Below, in pieces: positions 14,849 to 23,901 of a stretch of 37,825 bases of DNA; the stretch's first letter is position 1, and every line of letters starts with the position of its first letter. Below the pieces are notes generated by a model that did not search any database, was not told where the DNA came from, and saw only the letters and a list, made by a program, of their open reading frames with translations. Origin of the DNA: JAPKZH01 sp964537875 (lineage in GTDB: Bacteria; Acidobacteriota; Aminicenantia; Aminicenantales; UBA4085); NCBI GenBank assembly GCA_964537875.1, contig CAZIDN010000035.1:1-37825 (forward strand), written 5' to 3'. The position numbers were made by a program, and so were the translations under genes.

Positions 14849-17242
14849 ATGAAAAGGAAAAATTTTCATCTTGGACTTCCCTTTTTATGCCTCCTTCTCG
14901 TCCTGTTTGGGCTTGCCCAGCAAGATCCGACCCCGGTCATAAATACGATCACGATCCAGCCAGACAAGCTGGCTACGCGGATTGTCCTGGAATCCGAAGC
15001 AGCGCTCCCCACCGTTAAATCGTACTGGTCCCGGGAATTGCCGGCCACGCTGGTCTTCGACCTGGGAAAGGTCCAGGTGACGGGGGCTCCGACCCTCGCC
15101 CTACCCCCCGACGACTCTCCGCTCTTGACCGATCTCAAGGTCCAGAAGGCAGGCAGCAACGCGGCCCTTTGGCTCGGGCTCAAGGAGCGCGTTCCCTACC
15201 GTTATTATTTAGATCAGAAACGCCTGGTCATCGAGCTGAACAAAATCCAGCGGTCTATGCCGGACTATCTGATCGCCTCCGAAATCCAGCAGGAGCTGAA
15301 GGCGACGGGCAGAAAGGCCCTTCCCATCACCAAGATTGACGTGTCGGAAACGAGCGATAAGCTGAATTTGACGGCCCGGCTGGGGCAGAAAGGCATCGCC
15401 AACATTTTTGCTTTGGCCGACCCCCTCCGCCTCGTCGTGGATATCTTTGACACCGTTTACTCGGAAGGCACGTTCTCCCGTTCCGTCGGAAAATTCGGCA
15501 TCGAGAAAGTCAGGGCCGGACAATTCAAGGCCGCCGATCCCTATTCCATCACCCGGCTCGTGGTCGACCTCAAAGAGCCGAATGCCTACTCCGTGAATGC
15601 CGGTCCGAGCGACCTCGTCATCTCTTTCCCGAAAGAGGCGAGCACTGTATCCGCGCCGTCCGAACCCGCGGTCAATCTGAACAGCAATTCGGCCGTCCCT
15701 GTCCCGAAGCTTGACATCCCGCCTCCTCCGGCGGCAGCCGAGGCGAAACCTCAAGAAGAAAAGAAGGTCTCGGCCTCACCGAAGGTCGAGCCGGCCAAGG
15801 CCATCGAAGAACCGGCGTCGCCGGCAAAATTCGCCTCCGTGAGCACGCCGCCCACCGCCCCCCCGGCCAATCCTCCTTCTCCGCAGAAAAAAGAGGAAAA
15901 GCCGGCCGAGAAACAGCCTGCTCAGAAACCGGCGGACGACCAGGCCAGCCAATTCAAGCCGAAGACGATCCACAGCGTGGAACAGAAATTCTCGGGCGAA
16001 CTCCTCAGCCCGAAATTCAAAGATGCCGACCTCAGGGATGTCATCCTCTGGCTCGGCGAACGGGTCGGCCTGAACGTCACGTTCGACTCCGAAGTCAAGG
16101 GGACCGTGACCTGCAGCTTTGAGGACGTCCCCTGGGACCAATTCCTCGATATCATCCTGAAAGACAACAAGATGGGCAAAGCCCTGGAAGGCAACGTCCT
16201 CCGGATCGCCCCGACCAGAGTCTTGACCCAGGAAGCCGACGATCAGCTCAAGGTCCAGGAGAGCAAGGAACAGGCCGGACCGGTCTCGACCAAGACCGTT
16301 ACCCTGTCTTATGCAAAGGCCAGGGACATCTACGACCTTTTAAAAACGAAAAAGTCCGGTCGCGGCGAAATCGTCATCGACGAGCGGACAAATACATTGA
16401 TCATTTCGGACGTCAAAGAAAAGCTCGACGTCATCGAAAAGCTGATCACCGTGCTGGATACACCGACGCCCCAGGTCTCCATCGAGGCCCGCATCGTCGA
16501 AGCCACCACCACATTTGTCCGCAACCTGGGCGTCCAATGGGGATACCGGGCAATCGCGGACCCCTTCTACGGCAACCAGACGTCCCTCTCCTTCCCGAAT
16601 AAGATCCTGGCCGACGGCTCGATGATCCCCCAGGGCATCGTCACCAAGGGAATCGGCGGGCCGCTGGGCGGATACGCCGTCAACCTTCCGGCTCCGGCCT
16701 TCTCTTCAGCCATCGGGTTCTCCTTCGCCAACGTATTGGATACGCTCCGGCTGGATATAGCGCTCTCCGCTCTCGAATCCCAAGGCCAAGGCCAGATCAT
16801 CTCCTGTCCCAAGGTCACCACCCAGAACAACATGCAGGCGGAAATTGTCCAGGGCCGGCAGATCCCCGTCCAGACCCAGGCGAACTTCACGGTCACAACC
16901 CGGTATTTCAATGCCGCCCTTGAGCTCCGGGCCACTCCTCAAATCACCGCCGAGGGCACGATCATCATGACCATCGATATTCAGAACAACGCCGCCGACT
17001 TCGCCAACCTCGTCAACGGCATCCCTCCGATCACGACCCAGAGCGCCAAAACAACGGTCATGGTCCCGGACGGCGGGACGACGGTCATCGGAGGCATCTA
17101 CCGGATCGAGGATTCCACGACGCGGGATAGAGTTCCTTTCTTGCATCAAATACCGATTCTGGGAAATATGTTCAAGTCCTTCTCCCGGACCAAGCAGAAC
17201 CGTGAGTTGCTCATCTTCATCACTCCCAGAATCATCAAATAG
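14849..17242 (+). CDS. pilQ: type IV pilus secretin PilQ
   Basis: This 797-residue outer-membrane secretin has a signal peptide (residues 1-24). Two AMIN peptidoglycan-binding domains follow (about 30-130 and 150-265). A Pro/Ala/Lys-rich linker (about 268-375) leads to an STN/N0 domain (FKDADLRDVILWLGERVGLN). An N1 domain (VTLSYAKARDIYDLL ... RTNTLIISDV) precedes the C-terminal secretin barrel (PQVSIEARIVEAT; MVPDGGTTVIGGIYR; LHQIPILGNMFKSFSR; ELLIFITPRII). The barrel forms the gate through which pili exit. The long disordered linker is at the upper end for the family. Confidence 0.96.
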   Translation: MKRKNFHLGLPFLCLLLVLFGLAQQDPTPVINTITIQPDKLATRIVLESEAALPTVKSYWSRELPATLVFDLGKVQVTGAPTLALPPDDSPLLTDLKVQKAGSNAALWLGLKERVPYRYYLDQKRLVIELNKIQRSMPDYLIASEIQQELKATGRKALPITKIDVSETSDKLNLTARLGQKGIANIFALADPLRLVVDIFDTVYSEGTFSRSVGKFGIEKVRAGQFKAADPYSITRLVVDLKEPNAYSVNAGPSDLVISFPKEASTVSAPSEPAVNLNSNSAVPVPKLDIPPPPAAAEAKPQEEKKVSASPKVEPAKAIEEPASPAKFASVSTPPTAPPANPPSPQKKEEKPAEKQPAQKPADDQASQFKPKTIHSVEQKFSGELLSPKFKDADLRDVILWLGERVGLNVTFDSEVKGTVTCSFEDVPWDQFLDIILKDNKMGKALEGNVLRIAPTRVLTQEADDQLKVQESKEQAGPVSTKTVTLSYAKARDIYDLLKTKKSGRGEIVIDERTNTLIISDVKEKLDVIEKLITVLDTPTPQVSIEARIVEATTTFVRNLGVQWGYRAIADPFYGNQTSLSFPNKILADGSMIPQGIVTKGIGGPLGGYAVNLPAPAFSSAIGFSFANVLDTLRLDIALSALESQGQGQIISCPKVTTQNNMQAEIVQGRQIPVQTQANFTVTTRYFNAALELRATPQITAEGTIIMTIDIQNNAADFANLVNGIPPITTQSAKTTVMVPDGGTTVIGGIYRIEDSTTRDRVPFLHQIPILGNMFKSFSRTKQNRELLIFITPRIIK

Positions 17243-17254
17243 GAGGAAAGACCG

Positions 17255-17854
17255 ATGAAAACATTATGGACGAAAAAGCATATCTTGATGGGCCTCGCCC
17301 TGCTCGCCGCTTCCATCTTCCTCCCGGCCTGTAACCCCCTGGAGGATGAGTCCCGGTCGAACAGCATTCTCCTCGTGGAAAACATCACGGGCAAGGACAT
17401 GTCGGGTACGGACTCCGGATTCCTTCAAAGCGACGTCGTGAAGAAAGACAACACGATTGCGGCCGACACGGCCAAAGCGACCCTCTCGGCAAAATTCATG
17501 GACCCGGCCCCGATCCTCGGGACTTCCCAATACAGCGACATCGTGCTCACTCGCTACGTGGTCTCGTTTTCCCGCACGGACGGAAGGAACAGGCCCGGCG
17601 CGGATGTCCCCTTCCCCTTCGAAGGAAGCCTGACGACGCTGGTCAGGGTCGATTCTACGACGAGCGTGGACTTCGTCATCGTCCGGGAAGCCGCCAAGCT
17701 GGAGGCCCCCTTGATCAACCTGAGGGACAGTGCTTACGGGGATATCCTGAATATGACGGCTAAGATCGATTTCTACGGCCATGACCTGGCCGACAAGGCG
17801 GTCAAAGCCACGGGCTATCTGACCGTGTATTTCGCGAATTATAATGACAAATGA
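17255..17854 (+). CDS. uncharacterised lipoprotein at the end of the pil operon
   Basis: This 199-residue protein has a lipoprotein signal peptide ending FLPAC, with the lipidated Cys at about residue 26. The mature part is predicted mostly beta (YSDIVLTRYVVSFSRTDGR; STTSVDFVIVREAAK; KATGYLTVYFANY). I do not recognise a named family. GGAGG lies just before the ATG, which is 12 nt after the pilQ stop, so it is almost certainly co-transcribed with the pilus genes. A role in secretin assembly or pilus-surface function is possible but is inference from position only. Confidence 0.8.
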   Translation: MKTLWTKKHILMGLALLAASIFLPACNPLEDESRSNSILLVENITGKDMSGTDSGFLQSDVVKKDNTIAADTAKATLSAKFMDPAPILGTSQYSDIVLTRYVVSFSRTDGRNRPGADVPFPFEGSLTTLVRVDSTTSVDFVIVREAAKLEAPLINLRDSAYGDILNMTAKIDFYGHDLADKAVKATGYLTVYFANYNDK

Positions 17855-17865
17855 GGATGACAGCC

Positions 17866-18327
17866 ATGAAAGCCAAAATCATCACCTTCGCCATGGGATT
17901 GGGATTGGTTCTGTTCGTCTTTTCATCCTGCGTGCGACAGGATGCCAGGGATAACGAACCCTCCCCGACCGGACCTTCCACCGTCTATCTGACGCTCTAT
18001 CTCTCGGCATCGCCCAACGTCCTGTATGCCACGACAAACCGGCCGACATCGGAAATCAAGGCTGTCGTCAAAGAGGGCACCATCCCGCTGGCCGGCGCCA
18101 CGATCTATTTCACCCTTCAGGGCGGCCCCGGCTATTTTTCGGACTATTCCCGCAGGACGGCGATCGTCACGGACGGCGGCGGCGTGGCCACGATCCTCTA
18201 TGTGGGGCCGACCAAAGACGAGATCGCCAATGACCAGGATGCCGCCATACAAGCACATCTCCAGACATCTTCGCCCAACTACATGCACAAAGAAGTCTAT
18301 CTCCGCATCCTGCGGGCGGAAGATTAG
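17866..18327 (+). CDS. uncharacterised lipoprotein with bacterial Ig-like (Big_1-type) fold
   Basis: This 153-residue protein has a lipoprotein signal peptide ending FVFSSC. The mature sequence reads like one bacterial Ig-like domain: TSEIKAVVKEGTIPLAGATI, then YFTLQGGPGYFS and TDGGGVATILYVGP, the usual order of Big_1-type domains in adhesins. In-frame ATGs at 17851 and 17857 would also work, and 17851 overlaps the previous stop by 4 nt. The ATG at 17866 is chosen because GAGG lies 9 nt upstream and the signal peptide begins there. It is the last gene of the pilus operon and converges on priA with a 4-nt overlap. The function is unknown. Confidence 0.75.
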   Translation: MKAKIITFAMGLGLVLFVFSSCVRQDARDNEPSPTGPSTVYLTLYLSASPNVLYATTNRPTSEIKAVVKEGTIPLAGATIYFTLQGGPGYFSDYSRRTAIVTDGGGVATILYVGPTKDEIANDQDAAIQAHLQTSSPNYMHKEVYLRILRAED

Positions 18328-20477
18328 GGATATCGCCAAACCGATTTTTTGATCTTGATCCCTCCCAAACATTCCCGGAGCACCTGATCGAGGAGCTCCG
18401 GGTTTTGTGTCCGCAAGATGACCTGGACTCTTTTTTCCCCTCGGCCTGTCGCTCCTGGAGTTAAGGCCGGACCCAGGATTTCCACGGGGCGGCCGAAAGC
18501 GGCCGCACATCCGGCGATATCCCGAGCTTTCTTGGCCAGGACCCGCAGATCTTTTCCCTGGAGCAGCACCTCGGCCAGGCTTGAGAACGGCGGATAATTC
18601 ATCAGACGCCGGAAACGAACCTCCTCCCGATAGAAAGCCGGATAATCCCGGCGGGCCGCTTCCCGGATGCTGTAATGATCCGGAAAAGCGCTCTGGATCA
18701 CGATCTCCGACCGCTTGTCGGCGGCATCCACGAGCCGCATCATAAAGTCCAGGGCCAGATAGGTCCTTTGGGCCGCCCGGAAATCCGGGAAAGTCAGAAG
18801 CGCCTCGGGATTCAAAATTCCAATGAGGGAAACCGGCGGAAGGCCTGTCTGGTGGGCCAGCCATTGTGTTCCGACCAGAATGTCGGTCTTCCCGGCTTGA
18901 AATCCGTGGAGGACCTTGTCCCGATCCTTTTTCCCCTTGACCCGGTCGCTATCAAAGCCGGCGATCCGGGCCTGAGGGAACAACCTCCGGAGCTCCTCTT
19001 CCACGGCTTCCACGCCCGCCCCGCCCGGTTCCAGAACCTTGCTCCCGCACTGCGGACAAGCGTCGATTTTCGGCTGGGAAGCGTGGCAGTAATGGCAGAC
19101 GAGGCGGTCTTCTTTTTTATGATAGGCGAGTGACACCCTGCAGCGGCCGCACTTGGGAATATGGCCGCAACTCGGGCAGAAGAGGAACGAGGCGTATCCC
19201 CGCCGGTTCAAAAACACAATGCACGGTTTTCCCGAGTCCAGCCTCTCTTGCAGGCAGGAGGCGAGCTTTTGACTGATCAAGCCTTTTTCTGTTTTATCAT
19301 CGACGACAACGGCCTGTTTGGGCTTATGCCCGTTTTTTAGAGTGAGCAGATATCCGCCCTGTTGAGCCCGGTAGAAGGCCTCGACACTCGGTGTCGAAGA
19401 ACCGTAGACCAAGACGGCCCTCTGTCCGGACGCTCTCAGCCATGCTCCCCGCCTGGCATCATAGGCAGGGCTTTCCAGCTGCAGGTATGAATCGTCATGT
19501 TCATCATCCACGATGACCAGTCCCATTCTTTCCACCGGAGAAAAGAGGGCGGAGCGAAGCCCGGCTGTCACTCCGGCTTTTTGGCTCCGGATCTTCTGCC
19601 AGGCCAGTTCGCGGGCGCGTTCGGATAAGCCGCTGTGGATGAAGACCGCCTGGCCGGCCAGCCCCTTTTCCAGATTTTCCTGGAGAGGGCCCGTCTGTGA
19701 TAGTTCCGGAATGAGGAAGAGCGCTTTTTTTGAAGAGGCCAGGATCTTTCGGATGAGAAGAAAATAGACGGCCTGCCGCTTGGGCCCGGGCCCGTACAGA
19801 TAAAACGGGGCGAAAGCATCCTTATCCATCGCGGCCAGAATAATGCCGGCCGCCTCCTCCACGGACTCGTCCACCGAAAAATCAAGCGCGAGCTGGGTCG
19901 GCGGGAGTTTGATGGGGATTTCTTTCTTCTCCCGAGCTGTCTTGGTCTCCCGTTCCACTCGGATCAAGCCCTTTTTTTCCATCCGAGCTGCCAGAGAAGA
20001 GATGTTCTTCACTCCGGTTTTTTTCCTCAGAAAGAAAAGGCTGTACGGCTTTTCCCCGAGGACTTCAGCCACATTCTTTTCGTCCCGGGACAGCTTTTTT
20101 TCTTTGAGAGCATCTCCCCCTTTTTCTGTCAGGAAGGCCTTGGCCGTGGTCTTGACAACGGCGGAGGGAGGGAGAGAGGCCGCCAGGAATTCTCCCCACG
20201 AGGAAAAATAAGCCGCGCTGAGCTGCCGGGTGAAGGACAGGATGTCCTCGGATATCTGAGGAACCTCGTCGATCACTTCGATGATCTCCTTGAGGCTGAT
20301 CGCACGGTCCGGGCCTTGATCGGAAACCTGGACGATGAATCCCATCTGAACCTTGTTTCCCAGGGGAGCCATGACCCGCGAGCCGGCTTTTGCCGCTCCT
20401 GTCCAGGCGGCAGGGACGACATAGAAGAAGCTTTGATCGACCGGAAGCGGAAAGACGACTTCAGCGAAGAGGGTCAT
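18324..20477 (-). CDS. priA: primosomal protein PriA with degenerate helicase motifs
   Basis: This 717-residue protein is recognisable as PriA, the replication-restart factor. It has the N-terminal 3'-DNA-end binding domain (VFPLPVDQSFFYVVP). The eight zinc-binding cysteines are intact (434, 437, 443, 446, 461, 464, 474, 477), and the C-terminal domain is present (MNYPPFSSLAEVLL). However, the Walker A GxTGSGKT is replaced by YGPGPKRQAVY (228-238), DEEH reads DDEH, and the motif VI QVAGRAGR is replaced by FMMRLVDAAD (about 578-587). ATP hydrolysis and unwinding are therefore probably lost while DNA and primosome binding may remain. Its ATG overlaps the upstream glycosylase stop by 4 nt. Confidence 0.93.
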   Translation of the reverse strand: MTLFAEVVFPLPVDQSFFYVVPAAWTGAAKAGSRVMAPLGNKVQMGFIVQVSDQGPDRAISLKEIIEVIDEVPQISEDILSFTRQLSAAYFSSWGEFLAASLPPSAVVKTTAKAFLTEKGGDALKEKKLSRDEKNVAEVLGEKPYSLFFLRKKTGVKNISSLAARMEKKGLIRVERETKTAREKKEIPIKLPPTQLALDFSVDESVEEAAGIILAAMDKDAFAPFYLYGPGPKRQAVYFLLIRKILASSKKALFLIPELSQTGPLQENLEKGLAGQAVFIHSGLSERARELAWQKIRSQKAGVTAGLRSALFSPVERMGLVIVDDEHDDSYLQLESPAYDARRGAWLRASGQRAVLVYGSSTPSVEAFYRAQQGGYLLTLKNGHKPKQAVVVDDKTEKGLISQKLASCLQERLDSGKPCIVFLNRRGYASFLFCPSCGHIPKCGRCRVSLAYHKKEDRLVCHYCHASQPKIDACPQCGSKVLEPGGAGVEAVEEELRRLFPQARIAGFDSDRVKGKKDRDKVLHGFQAGKTDILVGTQWLAHQTGLPPVSLIGILNPEALLTFPDFRAAQRTYLALDFMMRLVDAADKRSEIVIQSAFPDHYSIREAARRDYPAFYREEVRFRRLMNYPPFSSLAEVLLQGKDLRVLAKKARDIAGCAAAFGRPVEILGPALTPGATGRGEKRVQVILRTQNPELLDQVLRECLGGIKIKKSVWRYP

Positions 20478-21169
20478 TTTTTGCCGAGCACGGCCATGAC
20501 TTTCTGCATATCCTCCCAGACCATCTTCCGGATCTGCCGGTTGCCTTCGTTGCGGATGAGATAGGACGGATGAAAGGTCGGCATGACCTGGATCCCGTTC
20601 CAGACATTAAACTGGCCCCTCAAGTTTGTCATGCCTGAGGCGCTGGGGACGAAAAAGTCGGTGGCGACCTTGCCCAGGGTCACGATCACTTTGGGCTGGA
20701 TGAGCCGGATCTGCTCGAGGAGGAAGGGCGAGCAGCGGGCTACCTCGTCCCGGTGGGGAGTGCGGTTTTCGGGAGGCCGGCATTTCACGACATTGGCAAT
20801 GAACACGTCCTCCCGTTCAAACTTCATGGCCTGAATGATCTTGGTCAGAAGCTGTCCGGCCCGGCCGACGAAGGGCCTTCCCTGGACGTCTTCATCATGC
20901 CCGGGCCCCTCGCCGATGAACATCAGCTCGGCCTCGAGGTTCCCTTCGCCGGGAACGGCATGGGCCCGCCCCAACGCCAGCGGGCATTTCTTGCAGCGCA
21001 AGACCTTCTCATGGAGGGCCAGGATCTCTTCCCGGGCGGGACGGCCTGGTGGACGGCAGCTGGGCTTGTCCCCTGTCTTTGGAGTGAAGATGAAATCCGC
21101 CCCGATCTCTTTCAAAAATCGAAACTGTTCTTCGAGCTCTCCGACGAGACGATCAACTTTTTTTGCCAA
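20474..21169 (-). CDS. uracil-DNA glycosylase, family 4 (iron-sulfur type)
   Basis: This 231-residue DNA-repair enzyme excises uracil from DNA. It has the family-4 iron-sulfur cysteines (CKKC near residue 59, then C in VVKCRPPENR and C in VARCSPFL). The active-site loop is GEGPGHDEDVQGRPFVGRAG and the C-terminal motif is HPSYL. The first ~45 residues are a variable extension. The start is a TTG with GAGG 6 nt upstream, overlapping the coaBC 3' end by 17 nt. It stops inside the priA start codon, so coaBC, this gene and priA form one translationally coupled block. Confidence 0.93.
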   Translation of the reverse strand: MAKKVDRLVGELEEQFRFLKEIGADFIFTPKTGDKPSCRPPGRPAREEILALHEKVLRCKKCPLALGRAHAVPGEGNLEAELMFIGEGPGHDEDVQGRPFVGRAGQLLTKIIQAMKFEREDVFIANVVKCRPPENRTPHRDEVARCSPFLLEQIRLIQPKVIVTLGKVATDFFVPSASGMTNLRGQFNVWNGIQVMPTFHPSYLIRNEGNRQIRKMVWEDMQKVMAVLGKK

Positions 21170-22346
21170 GGGATTCCTCGATTCGATCCCAGATCAGGCG
21201 GCTCAATTCCCGTTTGCTGACCTTGTCCGTCGGCCGGCCCTGGCCGCGCCCGTTCAGGATCAGGGCCCGGTTAAAGTCGGAATCAAACCCCAGGCCTTCC
21301 TCTGAGACATCATTGGCGACAATAAGGTCCAGGTTTTTCTCCTTGATTTTCCGGAGGGCGTGGGCCCTCAGATTCTCTGTCTCCGCGGCAAACCCGACGA
21401 TCAATTGACCTTTTTTCCGGGCGGCGATCTTTTTTAGAATGTCGGGAGTCGGGACGATCTTCAACGCCTCCGGAAGGTCGGGCTTCTTGATTTTGCGGAG
21501 GGAGGGCTCGGCCGCCGCGAAATCCGCGACCGCCGCGGCCATGACCACGATGTCTGCTTTGGGCAAGGCTTTGACAACGGCCTTCTCCATGTCCTCCGCG
21601 GATTGGACCGGTATGAATTCCGCCCTGGCCGGAGGGGCCAGGTTGACCGGGCCGGAAACGAGGATGACCCGGGCGCCCCGGAGCAGGGCTTCGCGGGCGA
21701 TCTCGAACCCCATTTTTCCCGAAGACCGGTTCGACAGAAACCGGACCGGGTCGATGAATTCCCGGGTGGGTCCGGCCGTGACCAGCGCGGTCTTTCCTTT
21801 CAAGCTCTCGGTCTTTCCCAGGAGCTCGAGCCCGCGGCCGACGATCCTTTCCGGGGCAGCCAGGCGGCCCCATCCTTCGTCCTTGCAGGCGAGATAACCT
21901 TTGTCGGGATCGATGAATTCCACGCCTCGGGCGCGAAGCCTGGCCAGATTTTCCTGGGTTTGAGGGTGAAGATACATGGCCTCGTTCATGGCCGGCGCGA
22001 CGAGCACGGGGGATTCGACGGCCAGATAAAAAGTGGACAGGAAATCGTCCGCGACACCCCAGGCGAATTTGGCGATGATGTTGGCCGTCGCCGGGGCGGC
22101 GACGAGAAGGCCGATCTCCCGGGCCAGCGAAACATGGGCGACCGCCCAGGGATGGTCTTCTTCAAAAAGGTCGACGATGGTCTTGTGTCCCGAAAGAGAA
22201 GTGAAGAGGAGCGGCGAAACGAGCTTCGCCGCGTTTTGGGTCATGATGACCTGGACGTCGCAGCCGCCTTTTTGGAAGCCGCGCACGATTTCGCAAGCTT
22301 TATAGATGCTGACCGACGATGTCACGCCTAAAGCGATCTTGGCCAT
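21153..22346 (-). CDS. coaBC: bifunctional phosphopantothenoylcysteine decarboxylase / phosphopantothenate-cysteine ligase
   Basis: This 397-residue enzyme joins cysteine to phosphopantothenate and decarboxylates the product in CoA synthesis. The N-terminal flavoprotein CoaC domain has the active His in VAHVSLA, the PAMNEAMY motif, and the substrate-clamp cysteine in GYLACKDEGWG. The C-terminal CoaB domain starts about residue 190 (ALVTAGPTREFIDPVRFLSN) and ends with VANDVSEEGLGF. The frame is open far upstream inside gmk, but the ATG at 22346 has GGAG 6 nt before it and begins with MAKIALGVTSS, as in the family. gmk ends 67 nt upstream. CoaD, the next enzyme, lies at 11556-12041. Confidence 0.95.
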   Translation of the reverse strand: MAKIALGVTSSVSIYKACEIVRGFQKGGCDVQVIMTQNAAKLVSPLLFTSLSGHKTIVDLFEEDHPWAVAHVSLAREIGLLVAAPATANIIAKFAWGVADDFLSTFYLAVESPVLVAPAMNEAMYLHPQTQENLARLRARGVEFIDPDKGYLACKDEGWGRLAAPERIVGRGLELLGKTESLKGKTALVTAGPTREFIDPVRFLSNRSSGKMGFEIAREALLRGARVILVSGPVNLAPPARAEFIPVQSAEDMEKAVVKALPKADIVVMAAAVADFAAAEPSLRKIKKPDLPEALKIVPTPDILKKIAARKKGQLIVGFAAETENLRAHALRKIKEKNLDLIVANDVSEEGLGFDSDFNRALILNGRGQGRPTDKVSKRELSRLIWDRIEESLGKKS

Positions 22347-22413
22347 GTCTTCTCCTCTTCCCATCCGGCCCTCTCCCCTGACCAAAGAAAAAACGGGCGA
22401 ATTTCCACAGGCC

Positions 22414-23010
22414 CTAATGAAAACTCCGGACGATAGGCCGGATGTCTTTCTTCCGGACCTCGAGGCGGCAGCGAGCGCTGAAAATGATGGACTCCAACTC
22501 GAGGACGGCCTTGTCAAGCCGATCGTTGACGACGATATAGCCAAAATGGACATATTCCCGGATTTCCTTTTTGGCATCGCGGAGCCTCTGGCGGATGACG
22601 GCCGGGCTGTCCGTGCCTCGCTCCTCGAGCCTCCGCTTGAGCTCCTGGAAACGCGGCGGCAGGACGAACACGAACACGGCTTTTTTATATTTCTTCCGGA
22701 TCTGGGCGGCCCCTTGGACATCGATATCTAAAATCACGTCTTTCCTCTCTCTCTTCTCCTCGACCTCCTTTTTCGACGTCCCATAATAATGGCCGTGGAC
22801 CACCGCCCATTCCACGAATTTTTTACGGGCGATCATCCGCTCGAATTCTTTGTCGGAGACGAAATAATATTCCCGGCCGTCCTCTTCGGAATTCCGTTTC
22901 GGCCGCGTCGTATGGGAGACGGAAAACTGAACGTTGCGGAGGTCGCTCAGAACGTGATGGACGATCGTCGACTTCCCGCTTCCCGATGGCCCGGTGACGA
23001 CAAAAAGCAC
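22414..23010 (-). CDS. gmk: guanylate kinase
   Basis: This is a 198-residue kinase forming GDP from GMP and ATP. The P-loop GPSGSGKST is at residues 7-15. The GMP-binding region has SVSHTTRPKR and EEDGREYYFVS, and ILDIDVQGAAQIRK is the conserved Walker B/lid region. The GTG start at 23010 has GGAGG 5-6 nt upstream. It follows yicC by 12 nt, a very common order (yicC-gmk). The usual next gene, rpoZ, is missing from the 67-nt gap before coaBC. Confidence 0.96.
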   Translation of the reverse strand: MLFVVTGPSGSGKSTIVHHVLSDLRNVQFSVSHTTRPKRNSEEDGREYYFVSDKEFERMIARKKFVEWAVVHGHYYGTSKKEVEEKRERKDVILDIDVQGAAQIRKKYKKAVFVFVLPPRFQELKRRLEERGTDSPAVIRQRLRDAKKEIREYVHFGYIVVNDRLDKAVLELESIIFSARCRLEVRKKDIRPIVRSFH

Positions 23011-23022
23011 CTTCTCCTCCTT

Positions 23023-23901
23023 TTACTCCAGGTTCTGCACCTGCTGGCGGATGCTCTCCACTTCGCCCTTGATCAAGAGCCCTTCCTTGGTGATCCCGAT
23101 ATCCTGGGATTTCGAATTGAGCGTGTTGGCTTCGCGGTAAAGCTCCTGGGCCAGGAAATCCAGCATTTTGCCGGCCGGCTCTCTTTTTCGGGATGTGACT
23201 AACTCCAGCGCGGCGTCGATATGGCTTTTCAGGCGCTGAATTTCCTCAGAGACGTCGTATCTCTGGCTCAGGTAGGCCACTTCTTCGGAGAGCCTTTCCT
23301 CGGATTGAGGGCTCTGCCCGTTCAGGTCGATCAGCCTCTGCCTCAGCTTTCGCTGGATCAGTCGGGGCTGTTTGGCCACGAGCTTTTCGATTTTTTGGAC
23401 AGCCCGCTTGACCTTCAGGAGATGATGTTTGATCTGGCCGGCCGTCTTCGTTCCTTCGTCTCTTCGGGATTTGACGACATCTTCGAGGGTCCTGGAGAAG
23501 ACCCGTTCCAAGAAGGCGAGTTCGGAGGGGCTGAGGTCCTTTCGCTTGAGATCGACGACCTGGGGAATCCTGAAAACATTGTCTAGGGACAGATTGATGT
23601 CCCTGTTCAGCCGTACGGAAATCCGGTCGAGGCTGGTGAAAATCTTTTCCAGAAGGCCTTCATTGATGTTGACATCCCAGCTCGAGGGGGCAGGGAATCC
23701 CAGGTCCAGGGTCACTTCGATCCTCCCCCTGTGGAGCCTGTCCTGGCAGAGGACGCGGAGCCTGTTCTCTCCCTCGCCGATCGGAGCGCCTTTATAGTTC
23801 CAGTCGAAAAAGCGGTGGTTTAAGCTTTTGATGCTCACCTTGACCCGCAGCGTCCGCGAATCAAAGCTTCGCTCGGCGAAGCCCGTCATGCTCTGAATCA
23901 T
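23023..23901 (-). CDS. yicC: YicC-family endoribonuclease
   Basis: This is a 292-residue protein of the YicC/YloC family, which are metal-dependent endoribonucleases. It starts IQSMTGFAERSFDS, continues with SLNHRFFDW, and ends with the conserved block EPAGKMLDFLAQELYREANT plus LNSKSQDIGIT and EVESIRQQVQNLE. This last region contains the acidic residues expected to bind metal. Length is normal. Its ATG overlaps the stop of the upstream ABC exporter by 4 nt. Confidence 0.95.
   Translation of the reverse strand: MIQSMTGFAERSFDSRTLRVKVSIKSLNHRFFDWNYKGAPIGEGENRLRVLCQDRLHRGRIEVTLDLGFPAPSSWDVNINEGLLEKIFTSLDRISVRLNRDINLSLDNVFRIPQVVDLKRKDLSPSELAFLERVFSRTLEDVVKSRRDEGTKTAGQIKHHLLKVKRAVQKIEKLVAKQPRLIQRKLRQRLIDLNGQSPQSEERLSEEVAYLSQRYDVSEEIQRLKSHIDAALELVTSRKREPAGKMLDFLAQELYREANTLNSKSQDIGITKEGLLIKGEVESIRQQVQNLE

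Noticed and set aside
22347..22721. N-terminal extension of CoaBC by about 125 residues
   Set aside because: It runs through the gap and the out-of-frame 3' part of gmk, and is unlike any CoaC N-terminus.
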